A DNA stretch of 64,000 nt from positions 1,674,001 to 1,738,000 of the forward strand of contig OZ007023.1 in the NCBI GenBank assembly GCA_963931525.1. The letters run 5' to 3'. The notes beneath the pieces were generated by a model that was not told the DNA's origin, searched no databases, and saw nothing but the letters and a program-made list of their open reading frames with translations. Shown piece by piece: positions 16,361 through 25,083 of this stretch (positions within the stretch are counted from its first letter, which is position 1; each line of letters begins with the position of its first letter). The translations under genes and the position numbers were made by a program. Origin of the DNA: Fimenecus sp900545625. Lineage in GTDB: Bacteria; Bacillota; Clostridia; Oscillospirales; Acutalibacteraceae.

Positions 16361-18367
16361 ATGAAAAAGTTAAAATGGGTATTGGCTTGTGTTCTGTCTC
16401 TTTGTCTGCTGGCTATACCGCCGGTCACAGCGGCAGCCGCAAATACGGTCACGCCGCTGATCGTATTACAGGGGTACAGCGGGCCGCGGCTGGATGATGC
16501 AGCCACCGGCGAACAGGTTTGGGGGCTGGATTTTGACGCCGTCGGTCAGCGGATACTGGACGCGCTCCCCGACATTTTGGGGACAGCGGGCGAAACCTTT
16601 ACGGGGGACACGACTGCTTTGGTGGATATTCTCGGCGGTATTGTGCAGGAGACGCTGGAACCCGTACTTTGCAACCCCGACGGGACTTCGAAATATGATC
16701 TTGTCCCACACATCCAAACCGCGCAGCAGGCGCGCGTTTCTACCTTGCGTGCGAACGGCGAGGAAGGATTGATTGCCGAAAAAGAGCTTGTTGCCATGTT
16801 TGAAGAACGCATTGGCAGTAATAATGTGTTTATTTTCAACTTTGATTGGCGTAAAGGACAGATGGCATACGCCGACGCAATCGACGACTTTATCGGGCAG
16901 GTCAAAGCTCTGACGGGCGCGAAGCAGGTGGATCTGTTTGGATTGAGCCATGGCGGGCAGTGCGGCGCATCGTATTTGTATCAGTACGGCTGGAAAGGCG
17001 ATGTACGCAAAGCGATGCTCGACTCCCCTGCCATTGGCGGCACGAGCTTAGTCGGCGACCTGCTTTTGGGCAATCCGTTGGATATTGATTACGCGACCAT
17101 TCTGCAATTTGTGGAGCTCGGACTCGGTACGGAAAACGAGTTTGAAGGGCTGCTGCGTTACATCGGCTTTGAGAACCTGAATGCTGTTGTTACGGATCTA
17201 TGCGAACGGTATGTCGTAGACATCATTCAAAACATTCCGAGTATTTGGGATTTTTGTCCGCTTTCGGTGTATGAAGAAGCAAAGGCAAAACGGCTTGACA
17301 CAACGATTAATGCCGAACTGATCAAGCAATCGGATGCGTTCCATTACGGGATCCTTCAAAATATGCGTGCTGGTCTTGAGCGTGCGCAAAACGCGGGAAC
17401 CGAGATCGCGATCGTGACAAAATACGGTTTTGAAAACGTGACAGGCAGTAATATCAATTCAGACTATATCATTGACACAGCGCTTTCTTCCGGTGCTTCC
17501 TGCACGCCGTTCGACGAGTCATTCTCCGATGCTTACACGCAATCGGGCGACGCTTGCACAAACAGCGGGCATCTGCATATTTCCCCGGAGCGCAACATTG
17601 ACGCATCCTCGGCATATCTGCCCGACAATACCTGGTTTGTCAAGGGACAATTCCACGGTATGTATGTGTTTGACCCGTATACTGTTTCTTTAGTACAGGC
17701 TTTTTATTTCACCGATACGCTGAAAAACGTGTTTTCCGATCCGAATTTTCCGCAATTCAACGCGACGCAAAATCCCGTAGACAGCCTGTTCGTGCGCTTT
17801 GACGCTACCTCACCCGGCTACCACAGTGATGCGGACGGCAACCTGCTCTTTTATAATCTCTCCGAACAATATGAGATCGCCGTGCGGCATGTGGAGGTCA
17901 TCGGTGCACCGTTTGATGTACAAACACGCATCGCACAGCGCATTGCCCCCGGCGAAAGCGGCGGTGTGACCATTTCGGCACACGACCTTGCCGCCTGTGA
18001 AAAGCCATTTACGCTGCGCGTGACTTACACCCTGTTTAATCCGCAGCTTTTGCTGAAAACAGAAGATTTTGTTTTTACACCGCTTACAGACGGAGAAGCC
18101 CGCCAATTTGCATATTTGATCACCGACACGCCGCAAACGCCGGATATATCGATTCAAGCCCAAGACAGGGATGCAACCGACGAACCGGAGACAACGGAAC
18201 CTGTGACCGAACCGAGTACAAGTTCCGGCAACACACCAGCTGACTCCGCGGAAGATATTCCCGGAACGGGCGGGGTAGAACGATTTGCCATGCTCTTATG
18301 GGTAATTCCTGTTGCGGGGGCCGTCGCCGTAGTCACGCCCGCTGCACGCAGCAGAAAGCGCAGATAA
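16361..18367 (+). CDS. Surface-anchored alpha/beta-hydrolase (lipase/LCAT-like) with IPGTG sorting-type tail
   Basis: 668 residues. Signal peptide (MKKLKWVLACVLSLCLLAIPPVTAAAA) is followed by an alpha/beta-hydrolase core opening PLIVLQGYSGPRL. The nucleophile elbow GLSHGG has Ser196; FNFDWRKGQ and a later FHGMYVFDP histidine region fit lipase or LCAT-like acyltransferases. The last 60 residues are Pro/Thr/Glu-rich (TDEPETTEPVTEPSTSSGNTP). They are followed by IPGTG (633-637), a hydrophobic helix and a basic RSRKRR tail, the layout of a sortase signal with Ile replacing Leu. If the signal is not used, the helix would still anchor it to the membrane. Substrate unknown. Confidence 0.8.
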   Translation: MKKLKWVLACVLSLCLLAIPPVTAAAANTVTPLIVLQGYSGPRLDDAATGEQVWGLDFDAVGQRILDALPDILGTAGETFTGDTTALVDILGGIVQETLEPVLCNPDGTSKYDLVPHIQTAQQARVSTLRANGEEGLIAEKELVAMFEERIGSNNVFIFNFDWRKGQMAYADAIDDFIGQVKALTGAKQVDLFGLSHGGQCGASYLYQYGWKGDVRKAMLDSPAIGGTSLVGDLLLGNPLDIDYATILQFVELGLGTENEFEGLLRYIGFENLNAVVTDLCERYVVDIIQNIPSIWDFCPLSVYEEAKAKRLDTTINAELIKQSDAFHYGILQNMRAGLERAQNAGTEIAIVTKYGFENVTGSNINSDYIIDTALSSGASCTPFDESFSDAYTQSGDACTNSGHLHISPERNIDASSAYLPDNTWFVKGQFHGMYVFDPYTVSLVQAFYFTDTLKNVFSDPNFPQFNATQNPVDSLFVRFDATSPGYHSDADGNLLFYNLSEQYEIAVRHVEVIGAPFDVQTRIAQRIAPGESGGVTISAHDLAACEKPFTLRVTYTLFNPQLLLKTEDFVFTPLTDGEARQFAYLITDTPQTPDISIQAQDRDATDEPETTEPVTEPSTSSGNTPADSAEDIPGTGGVERFAMLLWVIPVAGAVAVVTPAARSRKRR

Positions 18368-18388
18368 GGAATTCTTTGTAAATAGTTC

Positions 18389-18423
18389 AACAGCGCCGAA
18401 CCGCTTTCCGGTTCGGCGCTGTT
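18389..18423. terminator. Hairpin between convergent lipase-like and DUF1667 genes
   Basis: A perfect 15-bp stem (AACAGCGCCGAACCG and complement) with a 5-nt loop. T-runs on either side are short, so termination may be moderate in both directions. Confidence 0.75.
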
Positions 18424-18442
18424 TCGTAAATATAAGATTATT

Positions 18443-18802
18443 TTATGCGTTGTTGGTGGCTACGATGTCCACGCCCGTATTCAAAATATTCGAAAGTACG
18501 ACATCGCCGATGTGCACAGGAGCTTGTACAATCACCCGATTGATCTCCTGCATACAGTCGAGCAGCAGCTCCTTCGGCACGGGCTTTGCGGATTTTACCG
18601 GCACAACGGGAAGACGGCTACCCGTGACCTTTACAGTTGAGGTCAGCATACGTTCGGGATGCGTACATTCCTGCCGCGCGTAACTGTCGCCGCGCTTACA
18701 GGTGTTGCCCGTCACAGAGACAACCTCGTTGTTTTCATCCAGCGTAACCGTGACCGCACAGCCGATAGGACAGGACACACAAATCAACTCTTTGGTTTTC
18801 AT
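18443..18802 (-). CDS. DUF1667 iron-sulfur-type protein
   Basis: 119 residues with the DUF1667 pattern: ELICVSCPIGCAVTV, VTGNTCKRGDSYARQECTHPERMLTSTVKV. Four conserved cysteines in the first 46 residues could hold an Fe-S cluster. The family is nearly always encoded with two FAD oxidoreductases as here, and is thought to be a small electron-transfer subunit of a GlpABC-like complex. It starts 4 bp after the preceding gene's stop. Confidence 0.9.
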   Translation of the reverse strand: MKTKELICVSCPIGCAVTVTLDENNEVVSVTGNTCKRGDSYARQECTHPERMLTSTVKVTGSRLPVVPVKSAKPVPKELLLDCMQEINRVIVQAPVHIGDVVLSNILNTGVDIVATNNA

Positions 18803-18805
18803 GGA

Positions 18806-20062
18806 TCACGCCTCCTTTGTGCTGACAACCAGCTTTGCGTTTTCGGGCAGTTTTTCCAAAACAGATGCTTTCAGCGTCACATATTCCATTTCACCGGGCG
18901 TCATTTTACGCTTTTTGCGGGAAATCAAAGTCTCCTCCCCGCAGGTGACGGTCAGTGTGACATTTTCCAAGACGCGTCCGACGCGGAAATACAGCTTGAC
19001 ATCCTTGTCCGTAGCGCGGTTGATGCGCTGCGGCACGACATAGCGCACGCCGTTCTCCCCGACGGTCGTTACCGTGCCGCCCGCAGGTTTTTCACCGCGG
19101 ATAAATTTCGCCGCGCCCGCGCCCGCAAGCTTGCTTTCCTCTGTCACATAGTCCACAAGGTCGTGCACTTGCAGTACATTTCCGCAGGCAAATACACCTT
19201 TTTTAGAAGTCTCGCGGTATTCATCCACTACAGGGCCGTTCGTCACGGGATCCAGCGCTACGCCTGCGCTTTTGGAAAGCTCGTTTTCGGGGATCAGCCC
19301 GACGGAAAGCATCAGCGTGTCGCAGGGTATGTACTCCTCCGTACCGGGGATCGGCTGCAAATGCTCGTCCACATTCGCAACGGTCACACCCTCCAGCCGC
19401 TCCTTGCCGTGGGTTTGGATCACCGTGCAGGAAAGGCGCAGCGGGATTCCGAAATCCTCTAGGCACTGCACGATATTGCGCGTTAATCCTCCGGAATACG
19501 GCATCAATTCACAAACCGCCTTAACTTTTGCGCCCTCGAGCGTCATGCGGCGCGCCATGATAAGCCCGATGTCCCCGGACCCCAAGATCACGACCGTTTT
19601 CCCCGGCATGTAACCGTCTATATTGACGTATTTTTGTGCCGTACCTGCGGTCATAATACCCGAAGCGCGGCTGCCAGCTATAGAAAGTGCTCCGCGCGGG
19701 CGCTCACGGCAGCCCATGGCAAGCACGACCGCCGTAGCTTTCACGGTTAAAAGCCCGTCAAAATTATTGACGGCCGTGACGACATTGTCGGCGGAAATAT
19801 CCAGCACCATAGTATCGACTTTCACATCAATATCGGTTTTATAAAGCGCCTCGGAAAAACGTGCGGCATATTCGGGACCGGAAAGCTCCTCGCCGAAATA
19901 ATGGAGACCGAAGCCTGTATGGATGCACTGCTCCAAAATTCCGCCGAGCGTGTCTGCACGCTCCAGCACCAAAATCTTCTCAACGCCGTCCTCGTGTGCC
20001 TGCAAAGCGGCTGCCATACCGGCAGGGCCGCCGCCCACTACGACCAGATCATATTGCAGCAT
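18806..20062 (-). CDS. FAD-dependent oxidoreductase, GlpB/NADH-oxidase-like subunit
   Basis: 418 residues from the ATG at 20062, which has a GAGGTGG site; a start at 20089 would overlap the upstream gene. The dinucleotide-binding motif DLVVVGGGPAGMAAALQA is at the N-terminus and a second NAD-binding glycine motif TVVILGSGDIGLIMARR follows about 140 residues later. This two-dinucleotide layout resembles the thioredoxin-reductase/nitrite-reductase fold. VLAMGCRERPRG and GVFACGNVLQVHDLVDYVT are typical. It probably passes electrons between NAD(P)H or an acceptor and the GlpA-like partner encoded 10 bp upstream. The DUF1667 protein follows. Confidence 0.9.
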   Translation of the reverse strand: MLQYDLVVVGGGPAGMAAALQAHEDGVEKILVLERADTLGGILEQCIHTGFGLHYFGEELSGPEYAARFSEALYKTDIDVKVDTMVLDISADNVVTAVNNFDGLLTVKATAVVLAMGCRERPRGALSIAGSRASGIMTAGTAQKYVNIDGYMPGKTVVILGSGDIGLIMARRMTLEGAKVKAVCELMPYSGGLTRNIVQCLEDFGIPLRLSCTVIQTHGKERLEGVTVANVDEHLQPIPGTEEYIPCDTLMLSVGLIPENELSKSAGVALDPVTNGPVVDEYRETSKKGVFACGNVLQVHDLVDYVTEESKLAGAGAAKFIRGEKPAGGTVTTVGENGVRYVVPQRINRATDKDVKLYFRVGRVLENVTLTVTCGEETLISRKKRKMTPGEMEYVTLKASVLEKLPENAKLVVSTKEA

Positions 20063-20072
20063 GGTATCCACC

Positions 20073-21503
20073 TCACTTCGTCTTTTCAAACAAGATCTTG
20101 GAGTTCCCGCCGAACTTTGTGATCTCGTTCATTGGCACGCCCAGCTCTCGCGATAAGATCTCCACGACCTTTGAACCGCAGAAGCCGCCTTGGCATCTCC
20201 CCATCCCCGCGCGGGTGCGCCGCTTGACGCCGTCTACATCCCGTGCGCCGGCAGGCGCATGGATCGCATCGAGGATCTCGCCCTCTGTGATCGTCTCGCA
20301 GCGGCAGATCACCCTGCCGTATGCTTTATTCTTGGCGATCAGCGCCTCGCGTTCTGCTTTGGTCATATTGCGAAAACGAACGGGCGCTTCGCGATCGGGC
20401 TTGAAATCCGTGCGTTCGGAGGCCTTTGTTTTTTCAAGGAGCATCTCATACACCATTTCCGCAATGGCAGGCGCTGCAGAAAGTCCCGGGGATTCGATCC
20501 CGGCGACGTTCACAAACCGGTCGCTCTTGTCGGAAAACCCGATGATAAAGTCATCGGTGGTCGGATGAGCGCGAAGCCCGGCAAACGAGGTGATCGCCCC
20601 GCGCAGATTCAGTTCCGGAACCGAGCGCTTTGCCTTTTCTAACACAAACTGTAGACCCTCGGCGGTGGTATCCACATCTTCCTTATCGTCCACATCCAAT
20701 GCGGATGGTCCGATCAGCAGGTTGCCGTCCACCGTGGGCGTGACAAGTACGCCTTTGCCCATTTTGTTGGGGCACTGGAAGATCGTATGGTCGGCAATGT
20801 AGCCGTAGGCCTTATCCAGCAGATAATACTCGCCCTTGCGCGCGACAAGCGAAATGCTGTCGTCCCCGATCATGCGCGCAATATCATCCGAATGGATCCC
20901 GGCAGCATTGACGATATATGCCGCCTCGATTGCTCCGCAGGTAGTTTGCAGGGTAAATCCGTCCGGTGCTTTGTCTATGGCAGTCACCGCACAGTTGCGG
21001 ATAAAATCCACACCGTTCTCCACGGCGTTTTCCGTCGCCGCAATCGTCAGCTCGTACGGGCATACGATACCGGCTGTTTCCGAAAGCAGCGCACCGACAA
21101 CTTCCCCGCTTACGTGAGGTTCGAGGGCAAGCACAGCGGCTTTATCCAAAACGGACAATTTGGGCACGCCGTTTTTCTGTCCCCGCTCGAAAAGCGTTTG
21201 CACATGCTGCATTTCCTCGTCGGAAAATGCGAGCACCAAAGAGCCGTTGTTGCGGTAAGGCACATGCAGCGTCTCGCAAAGCTGCGGCATCAATTCGGTG
21301 CCGCGCACGTTAAGCTTGGCTTTCAGCGTACCGTTCGCCGCGTCAAATCCGCCGTGGACAATAGCGCTGTTCGCCTTGGTCGTGCCCATGGCGACATCGT
21401 TGCACTTTTCCAACAGCGCAACACGCAAATTCGTGCGCGAAAGCTCGCGCGCGATCAGCGCGCCGACAACGCCTGCGCCGACAACGGCAACGTCATACTT
21501 CAT
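20073..21503 (-). CDS. GlpA-like FAD dehydrogenase with C-terminal BFD-type [2Fe-2S] domain
   Basis: 476 residues. N-terminal FAD motif VAVVGAGVVGALIARELSR opens a DAO-fold core (about 1-370) with NSAIVHGGFDA and SFAGLRAHPTTDDFIIG. The C-terminal part (about 395-460) is a BFD-like domain with cysteines in RVICRCETITEGEIL and GMGRCQGGFC. Members oxidise glycerol-3-phosphate or 2-hydroxyacids; with GlpB-like and DUF1667 partners downstream, an anaerobic glycerol-3-phosphate dehydrogenase-like complex is the best guess. Starts 39 bp after the DHHW-like gene with a GGGGTG site. Confidence 0.9.
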   Translation of the reverse strand: MKYDVAVVGAGVVGALIARELSRTNLRVALLEKCNDVAMGTTKANSAIVHGGFDAANGTLKAKLNVRGTELMPQLCETLHVPYRNNGSLVLAFSDEEMQHVQTLFERGQKNGVPKLSVLDKAAVLALEPHVSGEVVGALLSETAGIVCPYELTIAATENAVENGVDFIRNCAVTAIDKAPDGFTLQTTCGAIEAAYIVNAAGIHSDDIARMIGDDSISLVARKGEYYLLDKAYGYIADHTIFQCPNKMGKGVLVTPTVDGNLLIGPSALDVDDKEDVDTTAEGLQFVLEKAKRSVPELNLRGAITSFAGLRAHPTTDDFIIGFSDKSDRFVNVAGIESPGLSAAPAIAEMVYEMLLEKTKASERTDFKPDREAPVRFRNMTKAEREALIAKNKAYGRVICRCETITEGEILDAIHAPAGARDVDGVKRRTRAGMGRCQGGFCGSKVVEILSRELGVPMNEITKFGGNSKILFEKTK

Positions 21504-21542
21504 ACCGTTTCACCCCATATCATTTTTTGAGCGAAGCGCCCA

Positions 21543-21974
21543 TTATTCGTCGTATGTTATATCCTGCCCCGCGAAATCCTCCTCATCGCCGCGCTCGACG
21601 AGGACAATATCCTCCGAGGTGCGCGTGCCACTGAAGAAATCTGACATTGTGTTGTGCAGCTGCATCAGCTCGTCGCGAAACGGAAAGGTATCCGTGTAAT
21701 AGGTTTCAAAATCCGTCATAAAACTGCCGTCAAACAGCGTCTGTGCCGTAAGCTCCGGCATAGTCGCGAGGTTGCGGTTTTCGGTTTCGGAGACCGTTTT
21801 ATCCGTGTCAAACACGCTGATGAAAAACAAAGTAAACAGCGCGCCGAAAAACAATATACACATCAATGCGGCAAAAGGCATTAGAATTTTCGGGAACGCC
21901 TTTTCTCCCGAAGTCTCAGAAGTGCCGGGAACAAGAGTTTCCGATTTTTTTAGTTTATTGGCAAATTCAACCAT
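21543..21974 (-). CDS. Short membrane protein with DHHW/AlgX-like N-terminal segment
   Basis: 143 residues. A cytoplasmic N-terminus is followed by one membrane segment (about 29-54) and an outside part with KTVSETENRNLATMPELTAQTLFDGSFMTDFETYYTDTFPFRDELMQLHN. That segment is the usual opening of DHHW/AlgX-type proteins that assist polysaccharide O-acetylation. Those proteins normally run to 350-400 residues with an SGNH-like catalytic domain; this one stops about 65 residues later with an acidic tail (VERGDEEDFAGQDITYDE). Either a short natural form or a truncation. It follows the MBOAT gene by 17 bp. Confidence 0.7.
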   Translation of the reverse strand: MVEFANKLKKSETLVPGTSETSGEKAFPKILMPFAALMCILFFGALFTLFFISVFDTDKTVSETENRNLATMPELTAQTLFDGSFMTDFETYYTDTFPFRDELMQLHNTMSDFFSGTRTSEDIVLVERGDEEDFAGQDITYDE

Positions 21975-21991
21975 TCGATCTTGAATACTCC

Positions 21992-23398
21992 TTAAAAGCG
22001 GAAATACAGAAAAGGATTATAGCTTGAGCCTACCAAAGCCGCAGTCGTGATCAAAAGCGCCCCCGCGGCGAACACAGTTTGTCCGACGCTCAAAATCCAA
22101 CGCTGCGCTTTTACACTGCGAAGACGTAAGAAGAGCTTGCGCAAAGACGGCAGCACCGGCATGGAGCAGATCGCACAAACGGGCAAAACTGCAATATAGT
22201 TTACAATAATTGTGCGCTGCGTAACGGTGGAAAAACCGTTCGCCCCGAACGCGGCAAGGAAAAACGCCTGGATCTCGGACAGGGATTCAAAGTAAAAGAA
22301 TACCCAGCCCACGAGCACAACGAGCAGAGAATACACATGGCCGATTGCGGCGGGCAATTTTTCGAGTTTTTTGCCGAGCCACAGCTTTTCTACCATCAAA
22401 AACACAAAGTAATACAGACCCCAAAGCACAAAATTCCACGATGCACCGTGCCAAAGGCCGGTCAAGAGCCAGACAATCAGCATATTCACTGCCCAACGCT
22501 TACGATTGCCGCCCATGGGAATATAGACATAGTCGCGGAAAAACGTGCTTAATGTGATGTGCCAACGCCGCCAGAAATCATTAATGCTGCACGCGGCGTA
22601 CGGGTATCGGAAATTTTCGGGGAAATCAAAGCCGAAGATCTTGCCAAGCCCGATCGCCATGTCGGAATACCCCGCAAAATCAAAATAGATCTGAAACGCA
22701 TACGCCAAAATACCGACCCATGCGCCCAGCATGGTAAGCGAAGACAGATCGCCGCCGATAAGCTGTTCGCAAAGCTCGCCCACGAAATTCGCAAGCACCG
22801 TCTTCTTTAACAGCCCGATGCAAAAACGTACGATCCCCTCTGAAGCCTTTTGCAACGTGCAAGTGCGCTCTTCTAATTGCTCACATACATCGCTGTAGCG
22901 CACGATCGGCCCTGCGATAAGCTGCGGAAACATGGAGACATATAAAAGCAGCTTATAAAAGCTTGTCTGCACCGGCACGCGGCCGCGGTACACATCCACA
23001 ACATAGGTGAGCGCCTGGAACGTGTAAAACGAGATGCCGATCGGCAACGCAACACCTAAAAGCGGTATATTTACGGAGAACAAATCATTTGCCGCTGTAG
23101 TGAAGAAATCATAATATTTAAACAGACCGAGTGACGATAGCGTCAGTACGACAGCAAGGGTCAAAAACAATTTTGCTTTTTTCGTACCGCGATATTTTTC
23201 CACAAACAATCCGGCAAAAAAATCCACCGCCGTGGTGGCGATCATCAAAAGGATATAGACGGGTTCCCCCCAGCCGTAAAAGAGCAAAGAAAAAATCAGA
23301 AGCACAATGTTGCGGACGCGGATATTTTTCGTGATAAAGTAAGCCGCCAAACACAGCGGCAGAAAAATATATAAAAAAACAAGGCTTGAAAAGACCAA
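21992..23398 (-). CDS. MBOAT-family O-acyltransferase (AlgI-like)
   Basis: 468 residues with about ten membrane segments. It begins MVFSSLVFLYIFLPLCLAAYF and carries LIAGPIVRYSDV, YFDFAGYSDMAIGLGKIFGF, NDFWRRWHITLSTFFRDYVYIPMGGNR and the catalytic histidine motif LTGLWHGASWNFVLWGLYY. AlgI-type proteins move acetyl groups across the membrane to surface polysaccharides, normally with a DHHW/AlgX partner, matching the short gene downstream. The acceptor polymer is unknown; the surface-polysaccharide cluster at 55.6-62.6 kb is one candidate. Confidence 0.95.
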   Translation of the reverse strand: MVFSSLVFLYIFLPLCLAAYFITKNIRVRNIVLLIFSLLFYGWGEPVYILLMIATTAVDFFAGLFVEKYRGTKKAKLFLTLAVVLTLSSLGLFKYYDFFTTAANDLFSVNIPLLGVALPIGISFYTFQALTYVVDVYRGRVPVQTSFYKLLLYVSMFPQLIAGPIVRYSDVCEQLEERTCTLQKASEGIVRFCIGLLKKTVLANFVGELCEQLIGGDLSSLTMLGAWVGILAYAFQIYFDFAGYSDMAIGLGKIFGFDFPENFRYPYAACSINDFWRRWHITLSTFFRDYVYIPMGGNRKRWAVNMLIVWLLTGLWHGASWNFVLWGLYYFVFLMVEKLWLGKKLEKLPAAIGHVYSLLVVLVGWVFFYFESLSEIQAFFLAAFGANGFSTVTQRTIIVNYIAVLPVCAICSMPVLPSLRKLFLRLRSVKAQRWILSVGQTVFAAGALLITTAALVGSSYNPFLYFRF

Positions 23399-23436
23399 GG
23401 GACAGCCCCCAAAAACATGGAATGATTTATAGTTAT

Positions 23437-23445
23437 TGTATCATA
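23437..23445 (-). promoter_or_regulatory. Extended -10 promoter upstream of the MBOAT gene
   Basis: Minus strand TGATACAAT (TG-n-TACAAT) about 40 bp before the ATG. The surrounding 19 bp (23436-23454) are identical to those upstream of the PBP1A gene at 36024-36042. Confidence 0.6.
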
Positions 23446-23500
23446 TTTTTGAAAGCCTGCATAGACTTTTTCGTTAAAAAATCGACATGCGTTCAAATAA

Positions 23501-24205
23501 TCACACGGCTTTTTCCATTTCCTTGCGAAGCCGTTCTATGATCCGTTTTTCGAGCCGCGAAATATAGCTTTGTGAGATACCGAGCAGCGAGGCGACCTCT
23601 TTTTGCGTGTGCTCCGCCTGTCCGCCGAGGCCAAAGCGCATACGCATGATCATCTGCTCGCGCGCGGGCAGGCTTTCGACCGCGCAAAGCAAAACCTGTC
23701 TTTCGTCGTCCTGCTCAATGTTCTCGTGTACCGCGTCTGCGTCGCTGCCGAGCACATCGGAAAGCAAGAGTTCGTTGCCGTCCCAATCCACATTGAGCGG
23801 CTCGTCGATGGATACGTCCGTGCGGTGCGCGCCTGTTTTGCGCAGGAACATCAGGATCTCATTTTCTATACAACGTGAAGCGTAAGTCGCGAGCTTGATA
23901 TTTTTTTCGGGTCGGAAAGTATTGACCGCTTTGATCAGCCCGATCGTCCCGATGGAGATCAGATCTTCTACGTTCACGCCGGAGTTTTCAAATTTTTTGG
24001 CGATATAAACGACAAGCCGCAGATTATGTACGATCAGATCTTCCCGCACTTCCGTCTCCCCTGCCGCTAGCCGTTTCAGAAGCGCTTCTTCCTGCGCCTT
24101 GGACAACGGCTCCGGCAAAGTCTCCGGGCCGTTTATGTAATGAACATCCTTGCAAGAAAGCCGTGCTTTCAGTTTCAGAAACCAAACCCTTATTTTTTTG
24201 AACAT
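23501..24205 (-). CDS. sigE: Sporulation sigma factor SigE
   Basis: 234 residues from the ATG at 24205, which has a GAGGAGG site 8 bp upstream. The N-terminus (MFKKIRVWFLKLKARL...VHYINGPETLPEPLS) matches the membrane-associated pro-sequence of sigma-E, cleaved near YINGPE by SpoIIGA. Region 2 (EDLISIGTIGLIKAVNTF, LATYASRCIENEILMFLRK) and region 4 helix-turn-helix (TQKEVASLLGISQSYISRLEKRI) are complete. Sigma-E drives mother-cell transcription after asymmetric division. The usual downstream sigG is not adjacent; MBOAT follows instead. Confidence 0.97.
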   Translation of the reverse strand: MFKKIRVWFLKLKARLSCKDVHYINGPETLPEPLSKAQEEALLKRLAAGETEVREDLIVHNLRLVVYIAKKFENSGVNVEDLISIGTIGLIKAVNTFRPEKNIKLATYASRCIENEILMFLRKTGAHRTDVSIDEPLNVDWDGNELLLSDVLGSDADAVHENIEQDDERQVLLCAVESLPAREQMIMRMRFGLGGQAEHTQKEVASLLGISQSYISRLEKRIIERLRKEMEKAV

Positions 24206-25067
24206 GCTGTTTTCCTCCTCTTTCAAAAAAGTCGCTGCAAAGCAATACGCTGTACTCCCCGCCGGCAAAGGGTTCCACACTTTGCGCCAGCAAAACATTC
24301 TCCAGCGAAAAGCAGCGCTTTGGTACCGAAACACAAGAAACGGAAATCGCACGCAGCATGCCTTTCCCGCCAATGCTTGCATATGGGATCAAGCGAATAT
24401 CAGTTCCCGTAATACCCTCAGGGGGCGCGCCGCCGTCTAAAAAGCTATGTAAGTTCGACGGTGCAAGACATTTTACCACGCGTGGTTCCGCGATGAGGAC
24501 GGGTCTGTCGGAAAAACCGTCCGAAAGTCCGTGCCCTGTGTCGAGCAAAGCTTTTTCATAAATACATTTTCCGTTATTCGTAAGCGTTATGTCAAAAAGC
24601 CTGTCATCCGGGGCGCGGCGGCGCAGGAGTTTGGACAGTAGCGTTAAAAACCCATAACATAAAAGTGTAAACAGCAAAAGCACACGGATATTCAGGTCAA
24701 AATACACGGCGCCGTTCTGGATTGCCATATTCTGCGGACGAAACAATAAATAGACGCCGAACATCAGACCCGCAAATATAAAACTGACAGCAAAATACGC
24801 ACCGACGCTTTTCAGGAGATCGCGCAGCCCGTGCACGGGAAATGCCGCAAGGATGATTAAGATGCAGGCGCCGATATGCATCGGAATAAGCAGCCAGACG
24901 GGCAAAGGCGGCAGAAAAATCACCAGCGCATATGCGCCGCCGAGCAGTGCGCCGAGCAAAATGCGCCGTCGGCGCACCGTTTTGCGCAGCAGCGCACGAG
25001 CCAGCAGCAGCAAAAAATAATCTATGATGATGTTCACAACCAGCAAAACGTCAACATATACAACCAT
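24024..25067 (-). CDS. spoIIGA: SpoIIGA sigma-E processing peptidase, frame running into sigE
   Basis: The start at 25067 (GGGGGTG site) gives 347 residues. The N-terminal half has five or six membrane segments (MVVYVDVLLVVNIIIDYFLLLLARALL). The C-terminal half is the aspartic-protease-like domain with ALLDTGHGLSDGFSDRPVLIAEP. SpoIIGA cleaves pro-sigma-E in the mother cell after contact with SpoIIR. Homology appears to end at residue 281 (LLCSDFF), where a T6 tract occurs; one more T would give TGA there. As written, the frame continues 66 residues, 61 of them out of frame over sigE, in low-complexity non-family sequence. Confidence 0.88.
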   Translation of the reverse strand: MVVYVDVLLVVNIIIDYFLLLLARALLRKTVRRRRILLGALLGGAYALVIFLPPLPVWLLIPMHIGACILIILAAFPVHGLRDLLKSVGAYFAVSFIFAGLMFGVYLLFRPQNMAIQNGAVYFDLNIRVLLLFTLLCYGFLTLLSKLLRRRAPDDRLFDITLTNNGKCIYEKALLDTGHGLSDGFSDRPVLIAEPRVVKCLAPSNLHSFLDGGAPPEGITGTDIRLIPYASIGGKGMLRAISVSCVSVPKRCFSLENVLLAQSVEPFAGGEYSVLLCSDFFERGGKQHVQKNKGLVSETESTAFLQGCSLHKRPGDFAGAVVQGAGRSASETASGRGDGSAGRSDRT

Positions 25068-25083
25068 GCTCACACCCCCAAAA

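Noticed and set aside
24206..24382. N-terminal extension of SigE giving a natural SpoIIGA-SigE fusion
   Set aside because: The pro-sigma-E start at 24205 has an excellent ribosome site and the extension is an out-of-frame reading of spoIIGA; kept only as part of the T6-tract finding.
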